From contig NZ_SCFB01000004.1 of assembly GCF_004210305.1 (NCBI RefSeq), positions 40,001-104,000 of the forward strand: a stretch of DNA of 64,000 nt, read 5' to 3'. The position numbers and the translations under genes were made by a program. The first letter of the stretch is position 1; every line of letters begins with the position of its first letter. The DNA is from Candidatus Finniella inopinata. Lineage in GTDB: Bacteria > Pseudomonadota > Alphaproteobacteria > Paracaedibacterales > CAIULA01. A model generated the notes under the pieces. The model made no database searches. It was given only the letters and a program-made list of their open reading frames with translations, and was not told the origin of the DNA. Shown here in pieces: positions 15,602 to 24,495 of the stretch.

Positions 15602-16912
15602 TCATTGAGAGGCTGTTGTACGGTTATGAACAGACACAAAGGCCCGTTCAGGATGACCCTGATACAGTTGCCGAGGGCGCCCAATTTTTTGAGTCGGCTC
15701 AGCAATCATTTCTTGCCACTGAGCTACCCATCCAACGCTGCGAGCGAGAGCAAACAAGACCGTAAACATAGACGTCGGAACACCCATCGCCCGGAAAATA
15801 ATTCCAGAGTAGAAATCCACATTCGGATACAACTTTTTCTCTATAAAATACTCATCCTGTAAAGCAATACGCTCAAGTTCCAAAGCTAGATCTAAAAGAG
15901 GATCATTTTTAATTCTAAGCTCTGACAAAACCTCGTGGCAGCTTTCCCGAAGAACCGTGGCACGGGGATCATAATTTTTATATACCCGGTGCCCAAAGCC
16001 CATTAAACGAAAGGAATCATTTTTGTCCTTGGCACGATTAATAAATTCAGGAATGCGTTTCAGATCCCCAATTTCTTGCAGCATATTTATGACCGCCTCG
16101 TTCGCCCCTCCATGGGCTGGCCCCCACAAAGCAGCAATACCTGAGGCAATGCATGCAAACGGATTCGCCCCACTGGATCCAGCCAGTCGCACTGTGGATG
16201 TCGACGCATTCTGTTCATGATCGGCATGCAAAATCAAAATACGATCCATGGCCTTTACCAAGACAGGATTAATCTCATACTCTTCAGAAGGTAAACCAAA
16301 CATCATCCGCAAAAAATTACCCGCATAACAAAGGTCATTCCTTGGGTATAAAAACGGTTGGCCGATCGAATATTTATAGGCCATGGCAGCCATGGTTGGC
16401 ATTTTAGCAATTAGCCGAAAAGACGCCAGTTCCCTTTGTTTAGGGTCGTGGATATCCAAGCTATCATGATAAAAGGCTGACAAGGCACCCACGACACCAA
16501 CCATAATAGCCATAGGATGGGCGTCCCGCCGGAACCCCTGATAAAAGCCGCTCATCTGTTCATGAAGCAGGGAATGGAGATTGATATCTTTAATAAAAAT
16601 TTGTTTTTGAGCGACGTTGGGTAAATCGCCATACAACAACAGATAAGCAACTTCTAAAAAATCGCAATTTTCAGCCAACGATGCTATGGAATATCCTCGA
16701 TAGAGCAATCGTCCTTCGTCACCATCAATGAAGGTGATAGCCGAAGTACAGCTGGCCGTAGACATAAAGCCCGGGTCATAGGTAAACAGACCCGTTTCTT
16801 TGTATAGTGCTGAAATATCAACCGCGTCAGGACCTTCGGTGCCTGATAGTACAGGCAGCTCAAAGACTTTTCCCTGAAAGGTAAACTGTGCTTTTTTTAA
16901 TTGAGAGCCCAC
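15602..16912 (-). CDS. gltA: Citrate synthase (type II)
   Basis: Condenses acetyl-CoA and oxaloacetate to citrate, entry step of the TCA cycle. 436 residues, the normal length for hexameric type II enzymes. The catalytic set is in place: His267 (GPAHGGANE), His308 (FGHRVYK) and Asp366 (PNVDFYSG); also [11 protein letters not shown] near 229-239 and the N-terminal beta domain with ITFIDGDEG. Starts with GTG at 16912, with AAGG about 7 nt upstream. It lies 21 bp downstream of the mlaD-like gene in the same direction. With sucA, sucC, sucD, mdh and sdhB elsewhere in the window, a working oxidative TCA cycle is likely. Confidence 0.95.
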   Translation of the reverse strand: MGSQLKKAQFTFQGKVFELPVLSGTEGPDAVDISALYKETGLFTYDPGFMSTASCTSAITFIDGDEGRLLYRGYSIASLAENCDFLEVAYLLLYGDLPNVAQKQIFIKDINLHSLLHEQMSGFYQGFRRDAHPMAIMVGVVGALSAFYHDSLDIHDPKQRELASFRLIAKMPTMAAMAYKYSIGQPFLYPRNDLCYAGNFLRMMFGLPSEEYEINPVLVKAMDRILILHADHEQNASTSTVRLAGSSGANPFACIASGIAALWGPAHGGANEAVINMLQEIGDLKRIPEFINRAKDKNDSFRLMGFGHRVYKNYDPRATVLRESCHEVLSELRIKNDPLLDLALELERIALQDEYFIEKKLYPNVDFYSGIIFRAMGVPTSMFTVLFALARSVGWVAQWQEMIAEPTQKIGRPRQLYQGHPERAFVSVHNRTTASQ

Positions 16913-16933
16913 TTACTAACCTTTTTTGAAAAC

Positions 16934-17407
16934 CTACGCAGTTGCCTTTGCATCATGTTTATTGTCGCCGGACTGTGAGAATAAAAACTTACTAATCAGT
17001 CCTTCAAAGCTGATTGATGATTGCGTGTGGGTTATCTCCTCACCTGACGTTAGGAATTGCTCGCTACCGCCGGGGACTAAAGCCACATATTTTCCACCCA
17101 ACAGACTTTCACTCGCAATTTCCGCAGATGAATCTTTCGGCAGCTGAAGATGCTGTGACAGGTTCAATGTAATCCGAGCTTGGTAAGTTTTGGGGTCGAT
17201 CTCAAGATGGTGGACAACACCGATTTTAACGCCGCTCATTTTTACATCACTACCGACATTGATACCGTCAATTCGTTCAAAACGGGCATACACCATATAG
17301 CCATCGGCGATATTTTTCTGGCTCGCAGAATATACAAATACAAAAAAGAAACCGGCCGCAGCCAAAACGACTGCGCCAATAAAGGCTTCAACAAAATTAT
17401 GCCGCAT
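16934..17407 (-). CDS. mlaD: MlaD-like MCE-domain lipid transport protein
   Basis: Periplasmic, membrane-anchored substrate-binding subunit of the Mla phospholipid transport system. The 157-residue product has one N-terminal transmembrane helix (EAFIGAVVLAAAGFFFVFVY) and an MCE domain (YMVYARFERIDGINVGSDVK then SGVKIGVV) with PKDSSAEIASESLLGGKYV near 90-110. The short C-terminal tail is typical of single-MCE MlaD. The partners mlaE and mlaF are not adjacent. Transcribed towards gltA. Confidence 0.88.
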   Translation of the reverse strand: MRHNFVEAFIGAVVLAAAGFFFVFVYSASQKNIADGYMVYARFERIDGINVGSDVKMSGVKIGVVHHLEIDPKTYQARITLNLSQHLQLPKDSSAEIASESLLGGKYVALVPGGSEQFLTSGEEITHTQSSISFEGLISKFLFSQSGDNKHDAKATA

Positions 17408-17470
17408 TAACTAAAATTCCTAAGGTATTAATTAGAAAAACAAAAATTCTCAACATAGCATTATACACCC

Positions 17471-18448
17471 CTAATCTTTCAGAAAAAAAGCGGAAATTTC
17501 CTCCCATAGTGTTTTAGCTTTTCGTTCAGCAATGGCATAGTGTGTCGCATTACCAAAAGTAATCATTTTTTTATTCGAAGTGCCCAAATGACGAAGCAGA
17601 TTTTCCATATCTAAGGGATGTGAAGACGTGTCATAAGCGCCCCTTAAAATCAATGTTGAACATTTGACCAAAGAAGCATCATACAAAGGGCGTTGGTTGT
17701 AGATTTCTAACACGTCTAGGCTGACCCCAGTGGGAATTCTGAAACATGGCGAGGTAGATTGCTGTTCGGCCCATATTTTGTCGCCCGCAAACATATCGTT
17801 GACGATAAGCTCAACAGCTGGGGAATTCCGCCAAGTTGATTTATCAGAACCTGGGATTTCTGCATCCCATGCCGCCGTTATCATGTTTTTTGTGACAACC
17901 CGATAACTTCCCATACCTGGGTTTAACTGATTTGGGTTTTCAGGGTTCAATATAGCCGCCCATGACGGGTTAGGATAAGAATAAACAGCCCCTAACAAAA
18001 CAAGTTTATCAACCAAGTCGGGATGTTTTGTCGCCAAAGAACCCGCAACAACGGACCCCCACGATAATCCGCAAATATGAAAACTTTCCGTCCCCTTGCG
18101 AGTTTGCAGATACTTTAACACATCAAGAACATCTTGACGGGCGTCGTCATACCGCATAATAGGCCGCAAGGGAAACGGGCTAGCATCCATTTCCTCAGGT
18201 TTGCTCGATTCACCATACCCACGATAACTTATAGCAAAAGCCGCAAAACCTTTCTGAGCCAAGTATTCCAAAAAAGTCGGCTGGCCTTCATCAACGCAAA
18301 CATCAAAAATAATATTATGCATGACCGCCCCATGCAGGCAAATCACGCTGGGCGTCGTGGGGGATGCGTTCTCGGGTATCACGCAGCGCACGTGAATATA
18401 GCCACCTTTTTGAAGCGAAGAGGGAACATAAAATTCAGATTGAATCAT
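17471..18448 (-). CDS. Alpha/beta-hydrolase of unknown substrate
   Basis: Soluble alpha/beta-hydrolase fold protein of about 325 residues. The oxyanion segment CLHGAVMHN, the SYRGYGESSKP strand, the nucleophile elbow GLSWGS (Ser), and late acid/His candidates (GAYDTSSHP and ATHYAIAERK) are visible. No signal peptide. The substrate cannot be told; the family includes esterases, peptidases and haloalkane-type hydrolases. I prefer the ATG at 18448 (AGAAAG upstream); the frame is open to 18478. It lies downstream of the tuf terminator in the same orientation, so it probably needs its own promoter. Confidence 0.8.
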   Translation of the reverse strand: MIQSEFYVPSSLQKGGYIHVRCVIPENASPTTPSVICLHGAVMHNIIFDVCVDEGQPTFLEYLAQKGFAAFAISYRGYGESSKPEEMDASPFPLRPIMRYDDARQDVLDVLKYLQTRKGTESFHICGLSWGSVVAGSLATKHPDLVDKLVLLGAVYSYPNPSWAAILNPENPNQLNPGMGSYRVVTKNMITAAWDAEIPGSDKSTWRNSPAVELIVNDMFAGDKIWAEQQSTSPCFRIPTGVSLDVLEIYNQRPLYDASLVKCSTLILRGAYDTSSHPLDMENLLRHLGTSNKKMITFGNATHYAIAERKAKTLWEEISAFFLKD

Positions 18449-18480
18449 AAAAAATCTTTCTACTTGTTTCATCCACATAC

Positions 18481-18511
18481 AAAAAAAGCACCCTGACTTT
18501 CATCAGGGTGC
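18481..18511 (-). terminator. Rho-independent terminator of tuf
   Basis: On the minus strand GCACCCTGA and TCAGGGTGC form a perfect 9-bp stem with a 6-nt loop, followed by seven Ts. It lies 30 bp after the tuf stop codon. Confidence 0.9.
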
Positions 18512-18541
18512 CTTCAAAACTTAATAATGAGTGTTGTCTTC

Positions 18542-19732
18542 TTATTTCACGATTTGAGAGACGACGCCCGCACCAACAGTACGACCACCTTCACGAATGG
18601 CAAAGCGTAAGCCTTCATCCATCGCAATCGGGGCAATCAATTCAACAGTCATCGCAATGTTATCACCAGGCATTACCATTTCAACACCTTCTGGCAAATA
18701 TACCATGCCCGTTACATCCGTTGTCCTGAAGTAAAACTGCGGACGATAGTTCGTAAAGAATGGTGTATGACGACCACCCTCTTCTTTTGTCAAAATATAT
18801 GCCTCGGCCTTAAAGTTCGTGTGCGGCGTGATCGATCCAGGCGCTGCCAAAACTTGACCCCGTTCCACATCTTCACGTTTCGTACCGCGTAACAAAGCAC
18901 CAATGTTGTCTCCAGCTTCACCCTGATCCAACAGTTTACGGAACATCTCAACGCCAGTCACAACCGTCTTCACTGTCGGCTTCATGCCAACAATCTCAGC
19001 TTCTTCACCAACCTTAATCACGCCCCGTTCAACACGACCTGTCACAACAGTCCCACGACCAGAAATCGAAAAAACATCTTCAATCGGCATCAAGAATGGA
19101 CGATCCTTCGCCCGTTCTGGCTGCGGAATAAATGAATCCACTGCTTCCATCAATTTCAATATCGCTTCACGACCCATCTCGGGATTCCGATCTTCCAAAG
19201 CACACAACGCTGATCCACGAATCACAGGAATGTCGTCACCAGGGAACCCATAGCTTGTCAATAGTTCACGAATTTCAAGCTCAACCAAGTCGGCTAATTC
19301 TGCATCATCAACCATGTCGATCTTGTTCATAAATACGACCAAAGCCGGAACACCAACCTGACGCGCTAACAAAATATGTTCACGTGTCTGAGGCATCGGA
19401 CCATCAGCAGCGCTTACAACCAAAATCCCGCCGTCCATCTGAGCCGCACCAGTGATCATGTTCTTTACATAGTCAGCATGTCCAGGACAGTCAACGTGAG
19501 CATAGTGACGGTTCGCCGTCTCATATTCCACGTGAGCGGTGGAAATCGTAATACCTCGAGCCCGCTCTTCTGGAGCCTTATCGATCTGGTCGTATGCCGT
19601 AAAAGTGGCCCCACCAGTCTCTGCCAATATCTTTGTAATTGCTGCTGTCAAACTCGTCTTACCGTGGTCAACGTGCCCAACCGTCCCTATGTTGCAATGC
19701 GGCTTTGTCCGCTCAAACTTTGCCTTCGCCAT
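18542..19732 (-). CDS. tuf: Elongation factor Tu
   Basis: GTPase that delivers aminoacyl-tRNA to the ribosome. 396 residues, full length. G1 GHVDHGKT, G3 DCPGHADY, G4 NKID and the domain 2/3 segments ([33 protein letters not shown]) are all present. Preceded on the same strand by tRNA-Gly and tRNA-Tyr, and followed by a strong terminator. This tRNA-tuf arrangement is like the tufB operon of other proteobacteria, so co-transcription is likely. Confidence 0.98.
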   Translation of the reverse strand: MAKAKFERTKPHCNIGTVGHVDHGKTSLTAAITKILAETGGATFTAYDQIDKAPEERARGITISTAHVEYETANRHYAHVDCPGHADYVKNMITGAAQMDGGILVVSAADGPMPQTREHILLARQVGVPALVVFMNKIDMVDDAELADLVELEIRELLTSYGFPGDDIPVIRGSALCALEDRNPEMGREAILKLMEAVDSFIPQPERAKDRPFLMPIEDVFSISGRGTVVTGRVERGVIKVGEEAEIVGMKPTVKTVVTGVEMFRKLLDQGEAGDNIGALLRGTKREDVERGQVLAAPGSITPHTNFKAEAYILTKEEGGRHTPFFTNYRPQFYFRTTDVTGMVYLPEGVEMVMPGDNIAMTVELIAPIAMDEGLRFAIREGGRTVGAGVVSQIVK

Positions 19733-19799
19733 ATCTAATCGTCCCTAAATTATGCTGGTTATCTTCTTTTAAATCTTTTTTACCTGGTCTTAATAAAAA

Positions 19800-19873
19800 T
19801 GGAGCGGGTGATGGGAATCGAACCCACATGGCCAGCTTGGAAGGCTGGGGCTTTACCACTAAGCTACACCCGC
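19800..19873 (-). tRNA. tRNA-Gly (TCC)
   Basis: 74 nt on the minus strand with acceptor GCGGGTG/CACCCGC, D-arm AGCTTAGTGGTAAAGC, anticodon stem CCAGC/GCTGG with loop CTTCCAA (anticodon TCC), T-arm loop TTCGATT and encoded CCA end. Confidence 0.96.
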
Positions 19874-19880
19874 ATATTTC

Positions 19881-19966
19881 TGGTGGAAGGAGCAGGATTT
19901 GAACCTGCGTAGACTAACGTCGGCAGATTTACAGTCTGCTGCCTTTAACCACTCGGCCATCCTTCC
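19881..19966 (-). tRNA. tRNA-Tyr (GTA)
   Basis: 86 nt on the minus strand with acceptor GGAAGGA/TCCTTCC, anticodon stem GCAGA/TCTGC with loop CTGTAAA (anticodon GTA), a long variable arm as in class II tRNAs, T-loop TTCAAAT and encoded CCA. It lies 7 nt before tRNA-Gly. Confidence 0.96.
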
Positions 19967-19976
19967 TCGATATTAT

Positions 19977-20006
19977 GATTTAGGAGATTTTCTTCGAAAC
20001 TGTCAA
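19977..20006 (-). promoter_or_regulatory. Candidate sigma-70 promoter for tRNA-Tyr/tRNA-Gly/tuf
   Basis: On the minus strand TTGACA (20006-20001) is followed after 18 nt by TAAATC (19982-19977). It overlaps the stop codon of the aminopeptidase gene and ends about 10 nt before the tRNA-Tyr 5' end, the right distance for transcription start. Confidence 0.5.
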
Positions 20007-21814
20007 CCATTCTTTAAGCTTGATTCAGAAAATTTAATAGGTTTCGTCGCTTCCTGCAGCCATCCTGTGGATTGTTCGTCGACCTTACTGGAAAGTTTTG
20101 TAAAAATTTTATCGTGATAAGCATTAATCCATTCGATTTCTTGCTTCGTTAGAAGCGAAACATCCATCAACATACGATCGATAGGAATCAGCGTTAGGGT
20201 CTTAAAACCTAAAAAGTTACTGTTTAATGGAATAACCAATAAAACTGATTCTATACGAATGCCATATTCGCCAGCTTTGTAATATCCGGGTTCGTTCGTG
20301 ACAAGCATACCAGGTTGTAGAACGGCTCCGTGCCCACCCTTTCCAATTCGCTGGGGCCCTTCATGTACATTCAGATAACTGCCTATTCCATGCCCCGTAC
20401 TGTGTTCATAATCTAAACCAACGTGCCAAAGAAATTGACGCGCCAGAACGTCCAATTGTTGACCAGTCGTGCCATCTGGGAAAATGATTGATGCCAAGGC
20501 AATATGACCTTTTAGGACTCGCGTAAATCGATCTTTCTGTTCATCAGTCGGTTGTCCAAGGGCAATTGTCCGCGTTGTGTCAGTTGTGCCATCCAGATAT
20601 TGCCCCCCAGAATCAAGCAGATAAATGGCGTCTTCAGAAAGAATCGTGTTTGTTAAAGGGTCGGGATGATAATGAACAATTGCAGCATGAGGCCCCACCG
20701 CAGAAATAGTGGAGAAACTTTCCCCTTGGAAATACGTTTGTTTTTGGCGTTGTTTTAGAAGCTCCGCAACAGTATCTAATTCAGTTATTTTTTTGTTTTG
20801 ATAGGATCGTTCAAGCCATGCCAAAAAATTGATCACAGCGATGCTGTCTCGCTCTTGTGCAGCTATAGCACCCGCTTGCTCCACGTCATTTTTTAAGGCC
20901 CGCCCCAAGATACAGGGGTCCGTCTCGTGAAGCACTTCAGCTTTTGCGTGTCTTAGACAATCCAAAATTTTTTGAGGAAGCTGACCAAAATCGACCCTAA
21001 CCTTCTTGGTTGAAAATGACGAAACAACGTCTAAAAATTGTTTAAATTCACACCAAGACACTGGATCTCCACTATGGTTGCGGACGTCCTGAGTCACTTT
21101 CTTTAAATCTGTAAATGCTTGCACCCCTCCTCCATGATCAATTATCAAAAATGCCTGACAAGAGGGGGTAAAGGGTGTGTCATTGCTCCGCATGTTTAAA
21201 AGCCAGGAAATGGACTCTGGGTTAGTCATAATCATGTAATCTAGGCTTTTCAGTTTCATACTCGCCAAGATGGGCTCCAGTTTATTCTTAAAACTTTTAC
21301 CACTGAATTCATCTGGATGTGGCACAAAAGGTTCACACGGTCGAACCGGTCTATCGACCCAGACTGCATCAATTAAATTGTCATCGCAGGGTTCTAAAGT
21401 AATTCCTAAAGGGTCCAAATGTTTTTTGTATGAAGATATTTGTTGAACCGTGTACAGCCAAGAATCGTAAAGCAAAACCTGACCAGCAGGAGAATGCTGA
21501 CTCAACCATTTCTCAATGGAATCAACAGAATAAGGCTCAACGGAAAAATTTCGGGTCTCAACTTCTTGTGGAGCTTGTACTGTGTAACGACCATCAACGA
21601 ACAGGGCCGCATGATTTGCCAAGACAATTACCAATCCCGCCGACCCTTTAAATCCCGTCAACCATTGTAGGCGATGGTCGCAATCGGCCATGTATTCGTT
21701 TTGAAAGCAGTTGCTGTAGGGAACCAAAAATCCCCAACCTTTAAAGGAAGATATTAACTGCCGGAGAGATTCAAGACGGAGAGAATGATTTTTATTCATA
21801 GATTCAATGCTCAT
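20003..21814 (-). CDS. pepP: Xaa-Pro aminopeptidase (M24B, aminopeptidase P)
   Basis: Cytoplasmic metallopeptidase removing N-terminal residues before proline. 603 residues, the long three-domain form: two creatinase-like N-terminal domains (ADCDHRLQWLTGFKGSAG; ESISWLLNMRSNDTPF) and a C-terminal pita-bread domain. The dinuclear metal ligands are visible: Asp in LLDSGGQY, Asp in GTTDTTRT, His in GHGIGSYLNVHEGPQ, Glu in TNEPGYY and Glu in IRIESVLL. The stop overlaps the candidate tRNA-Tyr promoter. GGGTAA upstream fits the start at 21814. Confidence 0.92.
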   Translation of the reverse strand: MSIESMNKNHSLRLESLRQLISSFKGWGFLVPYSNCFQNEYMADCDHRLQWLTGFKGSAGLVIVLANHAALFVDGRYTVQAPQEVETRNFSVEPYSVDSIEKWLSQHSPAGQVLLYDSWLYTVQQISSYKKHLDPLGITLEPCDDNLIDAVWVDRPVRPCEPFVPHPDEFSGKSFKNKLEPILASMKLKSLDYMIMTNPESISWLLNMRSNDTPFTPSCQAFLIIDHGGGVQAFTDLKKVTQDVRNHSGDPVSWCEFKQFLDVVSSFSTKKVRVDFGQLPQKILDCLRHAKAEVLHETDPCILGRALKNDVEQAGAIAAQERDSIAVINFLAWLERSYQNKKITELDTVAELLKQRQKQTYFQGESFSTISAVGPHAAIVHYHPDPLTNTILSEDAIYLLDSGGQYLDGTTDTTRTIALGQPTDEQKDRFTRVLKGHIALASIIFPDGTTGQQLDVLARQFLWHVGLDYEHSTGHGIGSYLNVHEGPQRIGKGGHGAVLQPGMLVTNEPGYYKAGEYGIRIESVLLVIPLNSNFLGFKTLTLIPIDRMLMDVSLLTKQEIEWINAYHDKIFTKLSSKVDEQSTGWLQEATKPIKFSESSLKNG

Positions 21815-21867
21815 TTTAAAAAAATTACCCTGCAGCTTTAGGGTCGGCTGTTAAAAGAAAAAACGAT

Positions 21868-21895
21868 TTGACAACTTTTAAATTACCACTATGAT
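21868..21895 (+). promoter_or_regulatory. Strong sigma-70-type promoter
   Basis: TTGACA, a 16-nt spacer and TATGAT lie 36-63 bp upstream of the small membrane protein start at 21931. The -35 is a perfect consensus. Confidence 0.65.
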
Positions 21896-21930
21896 TAAAG
21901 TTACAAAAATCAAAAGATGGAAAAAAAACC

Positions 21931-22158
21931 ATGACACGCCGCAGAAATTCCATTATTCATTTGAAAGACTACCGTAGACTTGCACCCAGACATGTTCAAT
22001 TAATACCTGTTGAAAAATTTTCAGAAAAGCGAAATTTTTTCAACGAAGGCATCATCCTTTTAATCCTTATTCTTGCGGGGGTGACAAGCCTGCAAGTGTT
22101 CAGCATGGAAACATATGAAATGGCTGAAAAAATTAGTTTCTTTCAGCAGCAGATTTAA
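21931..22158 (+). CDS. Small single-pass membrane protein, unknown
   Basis: 75-residue protein, not recognised. A basic N-terminus (TRRRNSIIHLKDYRRLAPRH) precedes one hydrophobic helix (EGIILLILILAGVTSLQVF) and a short amphipathic tail (METYEMAEKISFFQQQI). The Arg/Lys-rich start predicts N-in topology. A perfect -35/near-perfect -10 promoter lies upstream, with GGA before the ATG, which supports it as real despite its length. The layout resembles small division or assembly subunits (FtsL-like), but nothing in the sequence proves that. Confidence 0.6.
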   Translation: MTRRRNSIIHLKDYRRLAPRHVQLIPVEKFSEKRNFFNEGIILLILILAGVTSLQVFSMETYEMAEKISFFQQQI

Positions 22159-22235
22159 TCCAATTTCATTGCGCACATCCAGTAGATGATGATAGAAGCA
22201 AATTGATCATGTAATAATCGAATGGGACACTTACC

Positions 22236-23561
22236 ATGTTTATAAAACCTTTCTTTATGACTGCATTATTGTGCTTGGTCACCATCCAAAACTGCAATTC
22301 TGAAAAGATAACAGTCTGGCATGGATTTGCGGGTGAATTGGGTATTCATTTTCAAAAAATCATAGACGTCTTCAATCAATCATTAAAGAGAGAAGGAAGC
22401 GCCTTTGAAATCGAGGTGGAGTTAAAGGGAAGTTACGATGATGTGGTAAAATCCTATTTGAGTGCGTCCAAGGAAACTAGGCCCGATATTGTTCAGGCCT
22501 ATGAGATGGCAACGCGCAGTATGCTTGGAGCTAAGGATCCGGCCGGACATGCCGTATACATACCCATCCGGCAGATCATGCAACATGCTGGACTTGTATT
22601 AGACGAAGATAGCTTTCTGACTCAGGTTATTTTATTTTACAAAGCTGGAGGAGCGCAGTTTGTTTCTGTTCCGTTTAATATTTCCACAGTTGTCTTATAC
22701 TACAATAAAACAGCATTAAATAATACAAAACTCAAACCGATTATTACATTTGAGGAATTTGATGAACAAATGGAAAAATTAAAAAGTGCCGGTGAACCTG
22801 CAGGTATGGGCGCTGGGTGGCTATCAGGACACCAAATTGATCAAATTGGCGGGCGACATAACAAACAAATTGCCACATACGGTAACGGGGTTGATAGCCC
22901 AGATGCGCGTTTATTCTTTGACCGATTTTTCACGTTTCATTTTAAGGCTTTACGGGACTGGTCTAAAAAGGGGTGGTTTTCTCTGGAACAAGGTCCAAAG
23001 GCCGAACAAGCCTTTGCAGACCGCAAGATCGTTTATTTAACGAACGGCGGGAATCGCCATTCTGACATTGCAAAACTTGTCAATGGTAAGTTCGAAATTG
23101 GCGTGACTGCTTTTCCATACTGGAGACAAGCTGGCAGTCCTTTTAATACTATCTCTGGTGGCGGGTCATTTTGGGTGGCGAATAAACCCCAATCGTGTGA
23201 ACGAATGAAAGTTATTGCACAATTTCTAAACTATTTGGTCACACCTGAAGTTCAAGCCCAATGGCAGCGCATGACGGGTTATGTTCCCGTCGTAAAAAAA
23301 GCCTACGAGATTAACGTAAAGGAAGGTTTTTTTGATTCCACAGATTTAGGCGTCCAAGCCGCTAAAATAGCCTATGATTCCTTTACAACCAACCAACCCG
23401 GTACATTCAGTCGGGGCATCTTATTGGACAGTTTTCCCGGCATTCGCAAAATTGAAGTCCAACAAATGGAGAAATGCATTAAGGGAGAAATTAGTGCAGA
23501 AGACGCTATTAAAACGATAGAATCAGAAGGTAATAAGTTGCTAGATTCTAAGAATAGCTAG
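22236..23561 (+). CDS. Periplasmic solute-binding protein, UgpB-like
   Basis: Type 1 extracellular solute-binding protein (MalE/UgpB superfamily), 441 residues, with an N-terminal signal (FIKPFFMTALLCLVTIQNCN). KITVWHGFAGELG, PDIVQAYEMATRSM, SVPFNISTVVLYYNK and LPP-like hinge segments match UgpB, which captures glycerol-3-phosphate or its diesters for an ABC importer. No permease or ATPase genes are adjacent, so the partner importer must be elsewhere or lost. The gene is convergent with the aquaporin gene, with a shared hairpin terminator. No CtrA-like site was seen upstream. Confidence 0.85.
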   Translation: MFIKPFFMTALLCLVTIQNCNSEKITVWHGFAGELGIHFQKIIDVFNQSLKREGSAFEIEVELKGSYDDVVKSYLSASKETRPDIVQAYEMATRSMLGAKDPAGHAVYIPIRQIMQHAGLVLDEDSFLTQVILFYKAGGAQFVSVPFNISTVVLYYNKTALNNTKLKPIITFEEFDEQMEKLKSAGEPAGMGAGWLSGHQIDQIGGRHNKQIATYGNGVDSPDARLFFDRFFTFHFKALRDWSKKGWFSLEQGPKAEQAFADRKIVYLTNGGNRHSDIAKLVNGKFEIGVTAFPYWRQAGSPFNTISGGGSFWVANKPQSCERMKVIAQFLNYLVTPEVQAQWQRMTGYVPVVKKAYEINVKEGFFDSTDLGVQAAKIAYDSFTTNQPGTFSRGILLDSFPGIRKIEVQQMEKCIKGEISAEDAIKTIESEGNKLLDSKNS

Positions 23562-23578
23562 AGTTATTGAGATAAACC

Positions 23579-23604
23579 GGTGGCACTTTATTTTAAGTGC
23601 CGCC
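23579..23604. terminator. Bidirectional hairpin terminator
   Basis: GGTGGCACTT and AAGTGCCGCC form a 10-bp stem with one G.U pair around the loop TATTTT, between the convergent stop codons of the solute-binding protein and the aquaporin. AT-rich sequence flanks both sides. Confidence 0.7.
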
Positions 23605-23614
23605 ATAATTTTCT

Positions 23615-24307
23615 TTAGTCCTTGCAATACAGAATCCGAAAAACAGTAACGGCCGCGATAGATGCGATGATGTGCGCCGCCCCAAAAAGCCACAATTGAT
23701 CTAAAAAGATTCGACCTGCAAAAACAGCCGTCGCAAAAGACCTTGCAAAGTTCGCGGACGTGTTTGTGACAGGAATGCTGACCAGGTGAATGGCAACCAA
23801 TGTTATGCCAACCAAAAGTCCGCCGAAGCCCGCCGGAAAATTATTCCTGGTTGTACATAAAACCGCGAACACCAAGACCGCTGTCGTAACAACTTCTATG
23901 ATGGCTGCCGCCATACACGTATATCCCATAGGTGAATGAGCGCCAAATCCGTTAGAGGCAAACCCCGCATGAACATCAAAGCCAGCCTTGCCAGAGGCGA
24001 TCACGTAAACGATGGCGGCTCCCACAAGAGCCCCTGCTACTTGCATGATAATATACGGAATCACGTGACGCGCCTGAAATTTCCCAGCAAAGCAAAGTGC
24101 TAAAGTTACCGCCGGGTTGATATGACATCCCGAGACGGGCCCAATGGTGTACGCCAACAGCATCAACGTTAGCCCAAAAGCCAGTGAGACGCCCAAAAAG
24201 CCGATGGACGAACCAGCCAGCACAGCCGCCCCCACCCCCATGACAACCAAGAGCAATGTCCCTATAAATTCTGCAAAATATTTAGGCAGGTTCGAGCACA
24301 TATACAA
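23615..24307 (-). CDS. aqpZ: Aquaporin, AqpZ-like, with altered second NPA motif
   Basis: Six-helix inner-membrane water channel (MIP family), 230 residues. NPA1 is standard (GCHINPAVTLAL). The second motif reads NFA in TNTSANFARSF instead of the usual NPA. Selectivity-filter positions look AqpZ-like: Phe in AFGLT, His in AIHLVSIP, Thr in TNTS and Arg in NFAR, so a water-selective rather than glycerol channel is expected. It is divergent from the amylase gene at 24496; a truncated second copy of its 5' half lies at 26797-27124. A frameshift-free full-length frame argues that it is functional, though the Pro to Phe change sits in a pore-lining half-helix start. Confidence 0.88.
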   Translation of the reverse strand: MYMCSNLPKYFAEFIGTLLLVVMGVGAAVLAGSSIGFLGVSLAFGLTLMLLAYTIGPVSGCHINPAVTLALCFAGKFQARHVIPYIIMQVAGALVGAAIVYVIASGKAGFDVHAGFASNGFGAHSPMGYTCMAAAIIEVVTTAVLVFAVLCTTRNNFPAGFGGLLVGITLVAIHLVSIPVTNTSANFARSFATAVFAGRIFLDQLWLFGAAHIIASIAAVTVFRILYCKD

Positions 24308-24426
24308 TTTCCAAAAAAATTACTACAACTTTTAACATGATATCATTGTTTTTAGATTAATTTAAAACGATTTTTTGTTTTTAAGCTAAACATATATTAT
24401 GCAATAAGATCCATTTATAAATATCA

Positions 24427-24442
24427 TTAAATATATATTAAC
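24427..24442 (+). promoter_or_regulatory. Perfect CtrA box before amylase 1
   Basis: TTAAATATATATTAAC matches TTAA-N7-TTAAC exactly. TACAAT at 24453-24458 lies 10 nt downstream. The amylase starts at 24496. Confidence 0.6.
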
Positions 24443-24495
24443 AATATAAACATACAATGAATTTACAATCATAAAATTAATATTTGGAATAAAAG

